This document shows positions 33,716-44,949 of a stretch of DNA of 64,000 nucleotides, piece by piece. Positions within the stretch are counted from its first letter, which is position 1. Each line of letters starts with the position of its first letter. Origin of the DNA: Malachius bipustulatus (Eukaryota > Arthropoda > Insecta > Coleoptera > Melyridae); contig OU342631.1 in the NCBI GenBank assembly GCA_910589415.1, positions 14,570,001-14,634,000 on the forward strand, in the 5' to 3' direction. Below the pieces are notes generated by a model. The model did no database searches, was not told the DNA's origin, and saw only the letters and a list, made by a program, of their open reading frames with translations. Position numbers and translations under genes: made by a program.

Positions 33716-35109
33716 ATTTACCCAATTAATAACAGCATAACGTAAAACTTTCGCATATTTGTTGACTTTTGAAAGGTAAGTGCAAGCAATGCTGTTTCAT
33801 GCTCTTGTAGGTAATAAAAATTATTTTAAATAAATCGAAAAAACTCTTCCTGAATGCGAAATAATTGTTTTAGGAACCACATTCTGTCTGCGTCTTGGTT
33901 TAAAAGCAGTTCTAATCACAACGATGGATTTATCATTTTATCAAAGTTATGAATACAACACCCAAGAAAAACTGCATTAAAACACTATTAGAAGGTAGAT
34001 GAAGTAGATGAACGAATACAAATCTTTTGAGATGCTGAGATTCTGAGGTGATGCTGCGGTGTGTGTTATCTTCTCTGTTTATACTTGTTTAGTTTTGTAC
34101 ATTACTATTGGGCATTTTATTAAGTAAAGAAGTTCACGTGGCCCTCTTCGGAGCTGGAAACCTCAAATAATGGGCCTATCTTATTTGTTGCCCGAAAAAC
34201 TCTGAAAAAATTCAGTCATATTCTTTGATAAAAATAAGTATTTTTTGTTTCTCGGAGTTCCTCTGCTAAAACTCTTCCTTCTCAGTAAAATCATCAAATG
34301 AAGGTCTATGCATAATTTGTCTTGATATTTTTTACAAAAGAAGTGAGGAGTATGAAGAAAAAGTTTGCTTATTTTTGTCTAAAGAATATGCGTAAATTTT
34401 TTCGTAATTTTTGAGAATAAGAGGGCTAATCCTCTGTAGAAGGATAAATCGCCTTTTGACTCTTGAAGTTTTTCTTTAAAACGTCTGCTGCTTCACTGGA
34501 AACTAATTAATAATCAAAAAAATTTAGTTTTTTGTAATTTTTTTCAGATAGATCCTTTTTCGGCTTCCCTTTTGAAGAGGACTCAGTTACGTGACCTACC
34601 ACTTCGGTGGATCGTAGCAATAGGTATACACATCTTAACCAAGTGACGGCGTCTGCGGTGAACGATCCAGCAGATGATGGCTGCAATGCCTTTTATGTTA
34701 AAATTATTAACAACAATATTATTATTATAATTTTATTTTCCTGGAAAAGTCTTTCCAGTTTGAGAAAACTGGTTAAATAGAAGCATCTTCCGTAAAAACT
34801 GGACCTGTATTTATGTGAAGAAAATTTTGTGGGAAGCATTTGTTACAATTATTAAGTATATTCGTATATATTGTGCATCTATTAAGAATAAAGAAGTTTT
34901 ATATTGATGCCTCAAAGTTTATTTGTTGAAGTGGCGACACTTCAACCGTAAAAATAATGTTTCAAATAATAATTAGGGATAAATTTAAATTTGAATGTCC
35001 CGCGCTTACCAATAATATCTCCGGTAGCCCAGGTAGTCGCCACCGTCGCAGGTTACCTAGAGTCTAACGTGTAATCGAACACTCTATTATATTATTATCT
35101 TTCTCTATG

Positions 35110-35301
35110 CTATCTCCGCACCGTCCGTCCTACTGGACTGGCAGGGACACTATTTTCTTTCTTCTTTCTAGCTAGCCGTTTTCTCTTTTTTGGTTCTAGT
35201 ACTTCTAGTTCCTCTTCTAATATGTCTAGCAATTCATCGCTCATTGACTTTAAATTAATAATAAGCATTTTTTTGATAATACGCTTTTGATTCAAATTCA
35301 T
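35110..35301 (-). CDS. Small basic/acidic frame near the right TIR, uncertain
   Basis: A 63-residue frame: a hydrophobic-basic start, an acidic stretch SDELLDILEEELEVLEP, then KKRKRLARKKKEN resembling a nuclear localisation signal. The stop is at 35110-35112. I do not recognise a family. Its place about 125 bp inside the right terminal repeat and reading inward fits the first exon or N-terminus of a lost transposase. It could equally be chance. Confidence 0.25.
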   Translation of the reverse strand: MNLNQKRIIKKMLIINLKSMSDELLDILEEELEVLEPKKRKRLARKKKENSVPASPVGRTVRR

Positions 35302-35809
35302 TTTAGTAAAATAAGTTCATAACTTATAAATATTGTACTTCAAATTGACATTTATATTGAATACTCGTACATTAAGTAGGTACTGGAAACCGTGTAGACA
35401 CCACTGTCTTGAAAAACACTTGCTTCCAGTACTCGGTTCTAGTAACTCTCGCCAGTTACTGGCATCGTGTAAAGCCGCCTTTAAGTGAAGTGGCAAAAAA
35501 TGCAATAAAAAGTTCCTGGCAAAATTTTTACTGGAAAACTTCAAAGTCGAGTTAAAATCTAGAGGGTGAGAAAATCGAAACTATAGCAAAACTTTCATCT
35601 GAAAATTCTAATACTTAAGCCTATTATGCCTATTAAGTCTAGCCTATTATGCAAATTTCGTGAAGAATTTTCAGAACGAAACGGGCAATTATTGCAAAGG
35701 AATGCGATTATTGCTGTTTTGATAATTCACTGTTACGGAATCGTGTAGATAGTCACGATGACGTGTTTTTTCATTTTATAGAAAATCATAGCACCACCCT
35801 GCAGGCGGG

Positions 35810-36340
35810 GAATCCCAATGACGCTCTAGAAGCGATGCATGGCGGAGATAACGATTCACGTTGATTTAAATCCTTTCAGGCTGTATTCTTCAGGAAGCAC
35901 GACTATTTCAAAGTGATGCGGTCTCTAAATAAAAGAAGCCTGAAATACAGTGTAGCATACGAGGAGTAACGAAATAAACCTGATTTGGATGAACTATTGC
36001 GGCTCGACGTGTATTTCTGCCTTGCCTTGTTTTAGGGGGAACCAAACAGGTCTTTTGAACATTTACCTTAAAAATGTCTTACCAAAAAAAGTGTACTAAA
36101 GGCTAATGACAGCTACTTTTTATAGATTTTCAGCCAAGTTATCGATCAAGTGAATGGTTTTTTTCTGAGTGGATTAATCTCAAAGTATGCCCAATCATGC
36201 GAGCGCAGTACTCCAAAGATGGTCGTATTTTAGCCTTATACAAGAGAAGCTGTTGAGGTGTATCAAATTTGTTTGTGAGGAATAGTTTCCAAAGTTTTTG
36301 TGAAACATTTTGTTCCAAGACATGTTCGCTTCCAGGCCCA
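35810..36340 (-). pseudogene. Jockey-like RT C-terminal fragment, decayed
   Basis: On - the text VSQKLWKLFLTNKFDTPQQL followed by LLYKAKIRPSLEYCA aligns with ASQKLGTLFRTKKFYTPQQL and LLLYKAQIRPSLEYCS of the 11863-13362 element. Downstream the similarity continues through CGAGCCGCA...CATCC...TCAGGTT and reaches AGAGCGTCATTGGGATTCCC, the counterpart of the 3' end near 13350. Deletions and frameshifts run throughout. It is a second, older member of the same family in the opposite orientation. Confidence 0.75.
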
Positions 36341-36344
36341 ATCA

Positions 36345-37583
36345 AATGAATAGATGGCAAAACTCCCGGAAAAAAGGGTGGACCATAATAATCAGGTATT
36401 GGAAGGAAATCACTCCATGAAATATTTTGTCTTAAAAATAAAACTTCTAGTAAAATATGTTCCAATTAGAACTTGAACTCAAATAATAAGAGCGTAAATT
36501 AGGTGTAAAAATAAAAACACAAAATTATATATAAATAATTTATCAAGAATATAAGATTTTAGAGTTGATTACATGTTTGATGTGATATTTACAATTCTTG
36601 CCTAAAATATACAATATAATAATTGTGCAAGTGATTTTGAAGGACAAATAAGCAAGTCAGATTCAAAATTCAACGCAGGAAGACATAGAATTTATATACA
36701 AAATTAAAAAATTACAATAGAATAATTACATACAATAATAAAGAAAAAAGAAAAATAACCGAATTCTACTAAATTCACAGCTCTGTAAGTGGTGTCATTA
36801 TTCAATAACTACTGTACAGTCGTACCTACATAGAACAAATAGTTAAACAACTATTATTTAATAGGTATACAGAAAGTCTTAATTGCAGAAAACATCCAAC
36901 AAGAATTAACACCAAGATGTTAATTAATTTAAACACATTATTAAACACTCATAAATTTAATAATTAACGTACTTAACATCGATATAAAGACTGTAATCTC
37001 GAAATATTTAACAATAGAAAAAGTAAGATGATAATCTTTTTATTTAAATAAAGTAACGTAATCACGTGATTTTTTAAATCTTATTTTAAATTACCTACCT
37101 TAAACTTAAACACCTACTAAAATTAATTTTGATGAGCTCGTACCTGAAAGCAATCTGATACTCACACGGAAGCCTAATCTTACAATTCCAAAATAACAAA
37201 AATTCAAAAAACAATTTACAATACATGTATTATACTAATATTTGGTCATTAGTGTATAATGTCTCAGAGGCCACAATAATATAGTTCGGTAGTAGTAGTA
37301 TATTATAATAATAGTAGTTCAATCACGCTCAAATCATCCTGATCCACTCACTCTTTACTTTTGTCTTACTCGTACCTACTTCATCACAATATTAAGAAAT
37401 CTGCACTGCAGATAGTCATTAAGTATCTAGACTACAACCTGAATAATAGTACTAGTACTAGTACTAGTACCCAGTACTAGTACCCAGTACTAGTACTCCA
37501 AACTCCATACCGATATGTAGAGAGTTCTCTTAAATAGAATTGTAGTTCTTATAGTCATCCCCTTTTTGGGGCAATAGCAACTG
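36345..37583. other. 3' flank / likely 3' UTR of the transporter gene
   Basis: AT-rich text downstream of the transporter stop on -. A run of AGTACT repeats lies at 37448-37500 (CTAGTACTAGTACTAGTACC). No frame or repeat end is otherwise visible. Confidence 0.4.
37448..37500. repeat. AGTACT palindromic repeat
   Basis: Seven or so TAGTAC/CAGTAC units occur in about 50 bp; every unit is self-complementary. It lies about 90 bp beyond the transporter stop, probably within the 3' UTR. Confidence 0.7.
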
Positions 37584-40500
37584 CTATATCCCCACAGACT
37601 CCATCTGCCTCAGCTGTCGCTTCTCCTGCCGCCTTTGAAGAGGAGGTATTGCGAACAATACAACCCCGCTCAAGGTGATTGTGATTCCAGCTAGATAGAA
37701 TCCTGGGTCGTATGATTTTGACCAATCTGATAATCCACCTGTTAGAAAAAAAATAGATAAAATAAGGTCATCTTTGAATTTTACTTTCAAGGGCAAGGGC
37801 GATTTTGTCAGTTGAATATTGTTTCATTTACAGAGTGACAAAAAATTTCTTATCGTTAAAATAGGTGACATTTTTGACTGGAATATTTTGACAAATTATT
37901 GTAAAAGAAGCAAAGCAAAAGAAAATTGCTTAAAATATTCTACGCTCACAGGTGCTCCTGAGTATAATAATAATTGTAAATCCCTGCAATGAACGCAATC
38001 TTACCTGCCATGGGTGGTCCAACAAGTGATGCAACACCTTGGAAAAGTAACAAGAGTCCAAAAGCGTTCGTTAGCCTATCTAAACCTAATAAGTCTACTA
38101 AAATAACTGAAGTAAGTCCTACATAAGCTCCAATAGTGAATCCGAAGACTGAGGCATAAATCGACATGGTAATGAAAGTCGGACAGAAGGCACTGAGAAT
38201 TGTCGCTGGAAAGAAAAAATTCGATTAGTTAATATTCGCAAACGAGTATCAACGCCACAACTTACCGATACCACAAATGGTTAAACAACAATTATAAACC
38301 AACAGTCTGTTAATCCACGGTTTGTCAGATATGTAGCCAAGAATGATCCTTCCAATGGTGTTGGCGATTCCGATTATCGAGATGAGCATACTAGCTTCAT
38401 CAGAAGTTAAGCCTAATTTGTTCGCTTTTGGTACGATGTAAAGATATGGCACGTTGAATCCAATACTGGTGAGGAAATTGCTGATTGTGAAGACGATAAA
38501 TATCGGATCCTTGAACAAACTCAGATCCATCATTTCTCTTAAAGTGTCTTTAGTTTCTTGAGAGCATGGAACGACACCACATACAGTAGTCGACTCGTCA
38601 CTGGAATCTTTCCTCTGTCTTCGTTTACGGCTAAGAGTCGAATGACGTCGCTCAAGGAACGCTGACTCATCGTTCATGTTGAGGCGTGACCGATATGACG
38701 GGATGTTCATCAAGCTTCCCTGGTAGAAGACATCTGGCTTATCCAAAGGACCATGTTTTCTGACATTCTGATGGCTCCCGAAGTGTTGGTACTTGGGCTT
38801 TTCGACTTGGGCGAGCATGGGTTGACTTAGACTGGCCCCCCAATTGCCGTCAATGACTTTCAAGTTACCGTTCGCTCGACTACCTTTCTGATGATCTATT
38901 TTATAAGTTCTCGGCATGGAGAAATGACCCACACTGTGCGGTCGTTGAATCTCGCGATATTCCTCGGTAATTCCCAGGGCGTTCAGGTTGTACTCTGAAG
39001 CATGTAATTCTGTTTTTGCTTCATTCGTCTTGATGGGAATTAGCTTAGCAGGGCTCGCCTGCGAGCACTTCCTTCTCTGCTCACAGGGTTCATTTTCTAA
39101 CGGTCTGAATAGGGAACCAAATAATATACATTCCAGCACCAATCCCGATATTATCACCATGGAGCCTCTCCAGCCGTACTCAAACAATAACTTGTTTATG
39201 ATCGGAGCGAATACGAATGTACCAATCCCAGCCCCGCACACTGCTATTCCAGTTGCCAGGGATCGCTTTTTCTCGAAATAGGTGGTTACGCTGACTATAG
39301 CAGGGAGGTATATAAGGCCAAATCCTATTCCAGTTCCTAGACCTATCGTTAGATAAAGCACTTTGACACTGTTGGCCCACATTGATGAAAAAAGGCATAT
39401 ACTGGCTAGTATGGCCCCTGCTATAGTCACTGCGCGACATCCCCAGCGATTTACCAAAGAACTTGATAAAGGACCTGAAACAATAAAAAGTAGGTAAATG
39501 TAATTCTTTTAGGTTTAAATGGATGCTCAAAGAGGGTGGTTTTTATTCAATGAGAAGAATTGGATTAATTTTTAACAATGCTATTCTGATGAATATTGAA
39601 TGCAAATCTATTTTTAGAAACAGAAAGGGCTTAGTGATGTTGAAAGAACTATTTGATCGATAAATTTAGTTGAGTGTGGTTGGTGGGGTGTTCAAGTAGA
39701 TAGAAATTATTAAGGCGCTAGCTTGAAATAAACTGTTCACGTTATGGCGCCTTCTCGGTTACTTTTTACAATTTTAAAAAGTATTGATATCTTCTTACAC
39801 TTTTTACTGAATAGGGCAACGAATCTCTTTACTTAAGACAAAAGTAGCGAATCTTGCTGAATTTTTTTTATTGTCTCGTAGAAATTAAACTGCAAATTTA
39901 AATATTGAAAATTTGTGGTAATCCAATTTCAAATTTCCGCGAATATAACAAAATTTTACGACTTTCTGCGATCACGACTCTCTAAAATTGTGCAATTTCT
40001 GAAAAGTACTTAATTTCAAACTATACATTGTAAATTTTTTTATTGTTATGTGCCTATTACGAGCAGTTACGACTTTGTTTATTTTTATACTTGATTTTTG
40101 TTTACATTGTATGAAGTGTAATAGTGACGATGATGTGAAAATTGTTCCGGATTGTATATTAAGTCATTCTATAGTTGCCCTCTCGTAAACAGCTCCATAA
40201 AGCACGTTTGTTCCAGTAAACTGACTTTGTCGTGCTTGTTTTCCGCTTCGTGGAGTTACACATTTTAGATATTTATCATAATTTCAACGAATTTTCTCCA
40301 AGGAAAAAATAACACTATGAAAATTGTGAAAAGATTTACACACATTTTAGAGGAGAATCACGGAACATGAATTATGGACACATTGTAGTAATAATAGCAA
40401 TAGCATTATGTGGTGGACTATGTTTTCATATAGACATACCTACATACTGTAACATTTCAACCCCCTGGCCTGATTATCCGCAAGAGAAGTCATCTGTGAT

Positions 40501-43500
40501 CGTCTAGAAAATGGTGGACCGTCAAGGTTGTGCCGCTGTTACTTAAAGTAACCCACATGTGGTTCTTTTATGAAGTATGCCAGAAGTAAATAAAAGTAAA
40601 CACCATGCACCTAAGGAGCCCTATTCCACTATTCGGTTTGCCCGGTCTTATTATTTGCAAAGATCAAAAATAAAGAGAGAAGAAAAGTGTTCGCTTTCAT
40701 ACATTTTTCAGACTTCTAAACACTTTTCCCCAACCTTCATTTTCCTCTCTCAATTGTTTAGTTATTTTGCGATTACCTATTTTTGGGTTTATTTAATAAT
40801 GTATGTCTTTGACAATTTATTTATACATATCCCCTTCGATTCTTTAAGATCATAAACTGTTTGATTTATGGCGGAACTATTGTCCTTTTCTTTCATTGTG
40901 ATCAAGGGCAGTTTCGGCGGTCTGACCTAACACCTCGGGCGAGTCCTTTGACTCTTGGTTAAGTAGTTTGTTTCACTGGAGCAGTGTTGCCTTCTTCTGC
41001 ATTTTCTTTGATTCGAAAAACAGCTCCCTTTAAATACATTAACCTAGTGTCTCCACTCATTGACAATATAAAGTTCAGTGCTTATCCCTACCTTAATTAT
41101 ATTCGCTTAATCTAATTTCTACTTTACTGGTTAGCATGTGAAACCTTTATTTTCGTTTTGCTAGAGGTCGGAAACCTCTCATCCAACTCAGTTAACGGTT
41201 TTGGTATGAAGCTCAGTATGTTGGTGGCAGATTTTGACCTTAGTCACTGCTCTTTTATTATTTTTGCCATTACCCTTAGGTAACGCAGTTTGTAGAATAC
41301 CCTTAGGTATTTGTTGATTTGCCCTTAGACAAATTTAGTAATCACCCTTAGGTGACACGACGACGTTGCTCGTAAGCAGATTAATTATTACCCTTAGGTA
41401 AGATGTTGATTTGCCCTTAGACAAATTTAGTAATCACCCTTAGGTGATACGACGACGTACGATGATGATTTGCCCTTAGACAAATTTAGTAATCACCCTT
41501 AGGTGACACGACGAAGTTGCTCGTAAGCAATTTGATGATTATCCTTAGGTAATGTGAAGAATGTATGTTTCGTTTTGTTTGGTTTTATTTTGTTACCTCA
41601 ACCATTTCTGAGTCCAATGAGGAGTCTCAACTGAATCTCTTGCGGATAATCAGGCCAGGGGGTTGAAATGTTACAATACCTATAGCCCTATGTTGTGATA
41701 AAAAAATTTCTCTAATAATTCACTCAAGAAATGGGCAAAAGCGTGAGCAATTTCTTCAGAAACTCGTTCAGGGTGATTACGGTGCTACCAAAACAGGACA
41801 TACCAAAAGCCCTGACGTCAAGATAGAGCCGGGGGGTAGGGAGGGAAGGTCCTATTTTTGGGGTTTACAGTTATTTCTCAAAAACGGTGCATCGTAGGTA
41901 AAATTTTCCGATTATAAATAAAAGCACATAAAATTTCTATAACTTTTATTGTATAATGTGACTTACGAATTTTCAACTGTTTTTGAGTTACACGCTCCAC
42001 AGAAGTAGACTTTTTCGAAAAAACAATCATAAATACCTCATATTTTACATCAAACATTCCTTCATATCGTGTAAAAGATTCATCAGAGAAATAAATTCAC
42101 TTTAAATTGATTTACCTTTTAGATTATACTTTTTTAGAAAAGCTTTTTTGTAAAATGTTGTCATTTTCAGGAAAAATGTTATTTCCTTTAACCACCTCCT
42201 CAAGACACATGGGACACTTATTTGTAGTACTCATTCTAGTTACATTTGTTACAAACAAGAGTTATGTGTCAGAAATATGATAAAAACAGCCTTTTTTGAA
42301 GCTTTTTCTTAAAATGACAACATTTTACGAAGAAACTTCAAATTGCTGTAAATGTTGACTGGTTGAAATTTTTTTTGCATTATATTCTAAAAGGGAATTC
42401 AATTCTGTACAACTTCTTCTTCTCTGATGAATATTTAGACGATATGAAGGAATGTTTGATGAAAAAGATGAGGTAAAATGATTTGTTTTGTAAAATTTTA
42501 ACTGTTTCTGAGCGCGTAGCTTGAAAACGGTTGAGAATTAGAAAAAACTCAATCAATTAAAAGTTTTAGACAATTTCACGAGCTTCTATTTTTTACCAGG
42601 AACTTTTTCTCTTCGGCGCACTGTTTCTGATAACTGACCGAAAACCCCAAAAGTATTTGACAAAAAAATATGAAGTAGGTAAAATGATTTTTTTTTCGAA
42701 AAAAATCTACTTTTGCGGAGTATCTAACTCAAAAACGGTTGAGAATTCGGAAGTTACGTAAAGAATAAAAGTTCTAGGTCATTTTATGGGATTTTATTGA
42801 TAATAGGAAAAATTATCCTACGACGCGTCGTTTTTGAGATATAACTGGAATTCCTAAAAGTGGGAACTTTCTCCCCCTCTCCACCCTTGGCTCACCACCT
42901 AGTCGCAGTCCTTTTGGTATGCAACACCCTAAAAGTTTCTGACGGAATCGCTTAGGTTAGGTACCTGCTCACGCGCTCTACACCTCCTTCCTTGACTGGA
43001 CTATAATAAGAGAATTAAAACTAGAGGCACAAGGACAAGAAAGTCATTTTAACTAAAGCAGAAAATCTCCAAGAAATACAACAGCGAAAAAAAATTGGAT
43101 GTTCTGGAACAACAAAAAAGATCATAGCAAAATAGATTTCCGTGAAGAAAAAATTCAAAAAGACGGATTGAGATAGTTGAATAGACGTTCCTCCAAAAAT
43201 ATCACCAAAAATTATAAGACAAAGAAAAAAAATACATGACTGAGAAGAATTCATTACATTTTTTACGAAAAAATGAACTAGAAAAAAGAATGACGAAGAA
43301 AACTGATCTATGAACAAATAACTCTTATAAAATGTATAAAAACTATGTAAAAAGAGTACAAAAAAGATTCGAATGTTTAAAAAATAATTGTAGAATAAGA
43401 GCGACCTGGACCAGGAAAACATCTGAAAAAAATACCATCAACGAAAGAAAATATGATATGAGTTACAGAACATTTTAGTATAAAAAATTAAACGACACGG

Positions 43501-43828
43501 TTGTTTTTACCTGAAGAACGGTTCAATAACCTCGCAGAAACGCAGTCAAATGATTATTTGGACTTTCTAAGAATCTCTGGGCTTAGTATAATTTTCTATT
43601 CAAAAAATTTGTCTAAAACTAATTAAAATGAACGGAAGTTAACACTGGAGTTAACGTTTCAGAGTTCTAATTAATATATTTATAAAGTTATTTGAGTATT
43701 ATATTTACCTGAACATAACGTGACTCCCACTAATATGGAATGTATCCAAGTTGTGGCGGCGTTTCCTTCTCTGAAGTACTCCAGGAATTCATTGTAGAAG
43801 ACACCAAAAGAATATGTCACTCCATCAG
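37584..43828 (-). CDS. Monocarboxylate transporter-like MFS protein (SLC16 type), 3' four exons
   Basis: Exons on -: 43828-43709, 39474-38266, 38205-38005, 37738-37584, all with GT-AG borders and all visible junctions phase 1. Joined they give about 560 residues, ending at TAG 37584. The protein begins in ADGVTYSFGVFYNEFL, the end of TM1 in MCT-like proteins; TM2-TM6 follow (LVNRWGCRAVTIAGAI, GIGFGLIYLPAIVSVTTYF, RSLATGIAVCGAGIGTFV), then a basic cytoplasmic loop of about 170 residues, then TM7-TM12 (DPIFIVFTISNFLTSIGFN, IANTIGRIILGYISDKP, LTNAFGLLLLFQGVASLVGP). Family members carry lactate, pyruvate or related acids across membranes, usually with protons; the substrate here is unknown. The 5' exon with the usual PDGGWGW-type motif is not seen up to 64000, so it probably lies beyond the window. 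Confidence 0.9.
38266..39474 (-). CDS. Transporter exon d: TM2 to TM8 and the central loop
   Basis: This 1209-bp exon encodes 403 residues. The acceptor is TTTCAG at 39475-39480 and the donor GTAAG at 38261-38265 (on -). The central loop (about 39090-38530) is polar and Ser/Arg-rich, including RSRLNMNDESAFLERRHSTL and RKRRQRKDSSDES, with several possible basophilic-kinase sites. Long loops between TM6 and TM7 are common in this family. Confidence 0.9.
39540..40440. other. Intron of the transporter, left part
   Basis: AT-rich intronic text. I see no repeat ends or coding frame. Confidence 0.5.
40448..41675. mobile_element. 1.23-kb element with perfect 40-bp TIRs and ATAC duplication
   Basis: The left end TGTAACATTTCAACCCCCTG plus GCCTGATTATCCGCAAGAGA is matched exactly in inverse at the right end. 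ATAC flanks both sides (40444-40447 and 41676-41679). A CCCTTAGG minisatellite fills 41270-41560. There is no protein domain; the frame at 40577-40855 is unlikely to be a gene. TG...CA ends and a 4-bp duplication would also fit a solo LTR, but 40-bp inverted ends are unusual for LTRs. The same terminal words occur at 57719-57746. Confidence 0.8.
41270..41560. repeat. CCCTTAGGTRA / CCCTTAGACAA minisatellite
   Basis: A ~90-bp higher-order unit (GATTTGCCCTTAGACAAATT, then AATCACCCTTAGGTGA, then CGACGAC) is repeated three times, with extra single CCCTTAGG boxes at both edges. Each box carries a small inverted repeat (ACCCTTAGGT, TTTGCCCTTAGACAAA). Confidence 0.8.
41770..42930. mobile_element. 1.16-kb foldback element, AGGGTG/CACCCT ends
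   Basis: Left AGGGTGATTACGGTGCTACC and right GGTATGCAACACCCT are imperfect inverses. Inside, long imperfect inverted arms continue (CTCAAAAACGG/ CATCGTAGG on the left against CCTACGACGCGTCG/TTTTTGAGAT on the right, and ATTTCTATAACTTTTA against TAAAAGTTCTAGGTCATT). It is a large diverged hairpin with no coding, inserted in the transporter intron. Confidence 0.65.
42935..43708. other. Intron of the transporter, right part
   Basis: AT-rich. The - frame at 43021-43422 is hydrophobic, low in complexity and has no family resemblance; I do not call it. Confidence 0.5.
43709..43828 (-). CDS. Transporter exon c (end of TM1, start of TM2)
   Basis: This 120-bp exon has acceptor TTTTTCAG (43829-43836 on -) and donor GTAAATA. 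It encodes 40 residues, GVTYSFGVFYNEFLEYF to HSILVGVTLCS, matching the MCT region from the end of TM1 to the start of TM2. It is symmetric (phase 1-1). Confidence 0.85.
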
Positions 43829-43829
43829 C

Positions 43830-44930
43830 TGAAAAATAGAAAAATATGTTACAAATCATTTTATTAGTTTTTTTTTTTTTATAAATATTCATCCCGTATA
43901 AAACGGACGGTTTGACCTCTTTATTAATATTTTAGGAGCGTACCTATATCTTATAAAAATACCTCATCAAAGGTCAGGTAAGCAATCAATAAGAGTATAT
44001 TTTTTACCCCATTTTGAAAATACCGCTTACTCATGCCAAAAATTGAAATCTACGGTAATGTTTCCAAGATAACGGTAATAAAACTGTCCTTGTAATTGGT
44101 AGCTTTCATTCTGTAGTGTCATGAATGTGTTTTGAAAAAATAAATAAATAAATGGGTACCTATCTACTGCAGAATAATAAAACACATAATAAGAACTTTT
44201 TACGGCGAGTTTTTCAAAAGAAAGAGACTTTAATTCATGAAAAATATAGCAAACTCATGACGCATGGGAAAAATCTTCAAACAAAGATTTAGTGCTATTG
44301 AACTATACATAAACCAGAACGTTAGGTGCAGAAACAGATTCAAGGAAGTTGTGTTAAAATTAAAAACTTTGTTCTCACGCCAATTTTGAGGAGGCTATAA
44401 ATACCCGCATCTAAACTGATGAAACACGAAATTTATTACAAAGATGAACTGCAATTCTCGACTTAAAAATAAATATAAAATTAAATTCAGGACTCAAGGT
44501 CAGCCTTTGATTCGGGATTTTATCGAAAGGAGTTTGACCTGGATTATCGTCAGTTTCGTGACAGAACATTTTTTATGAATTAGATGATTATTTCTTGTAA
44601 AATACTTTAAATAACCTTTTATAAAAAAAAATAGACTCGGCTTTTGCAATCACAAAAAAACCTTCTTGCGCATCAATCGCAGAAACAGTGTATTTTTATG
44701 CGATTCAACTATGAAAATTTTTGCCGCCTTTTAAATTGGCTTTCGGAATTTTTCAATAGTCAGGTCGAATTTGCGTAGTGGTTTACAGTGAAAATATCAT
44801 TTCATTTCGTTTGAAAGCGTGCCATAAAATAGATTTTTACATATAATAAACCAAAAAAAAAATTGGCAAAATTTAACAATTTCGTCTCTTGTTCTATATA
44901 CCCGCCACTGACTAACTTTAAAAAGTTACA
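43830..44930. other. Probable 5' intron of the transporter
   Basis: Nothing recognisable. A further upstream coding exon is expected from the phase-1 start of exon c, but none is visible here. Confidence 0.45.
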
Positions 44931-44949
44931 GGCGAGTTCTGAAAACCGA

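Larger units (their letters stand above)
31983..35481. mobile_element. 3.5-kb TIR element, AAGGCGGCTTTACACG ends
   Basis: Terminal inverted repeats of about 56 bp start AAGGCGGCTTTACACGATGC and include CGAGTACTGGA. TA lies outside both ends (31981-31982 and 35482-35483). A third, partial copy of the subterminal text (GAACCGAGTACTGGAG and TCCTAGTGTAAACAAATAA) occurs at 32636-32690. Inside are a 24-25-bp minisatellite (32400-32625), a poly(A) run (33251-33276) and a GAA run near 33690. No transposase is identified. On - a basic frame, MSDELLDILEEELEVLEPKK followed by a KRKR stretch (35301-35110), lies next to the right end, where a transposase start might be. It could be a non-autonomous PIF/Harbinger- or Tc1-like derivative. 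Confidence 0.7.

Noticed and set aside
34560..34690. tRNA-like hairpin text (CCACTTCGGTGG)
   Set aside because: No paired acceptor stem and no proper A and B boxes; just a small stem.
40448..41675. Call as a certain solo LTR
   Set aside because: TG...CA ends and a 4-bp duplication fit, but perfect 40-bp inverted ends are unusual for LTRs and no internal region is linked to it here.
43021..43422. 133-residue hydrophobic - frame in the transporter intron
   Set aside because: Low complexity, Phe/Ser/Ile-rich from AT bias, no splice link to the transporter and no known domain.
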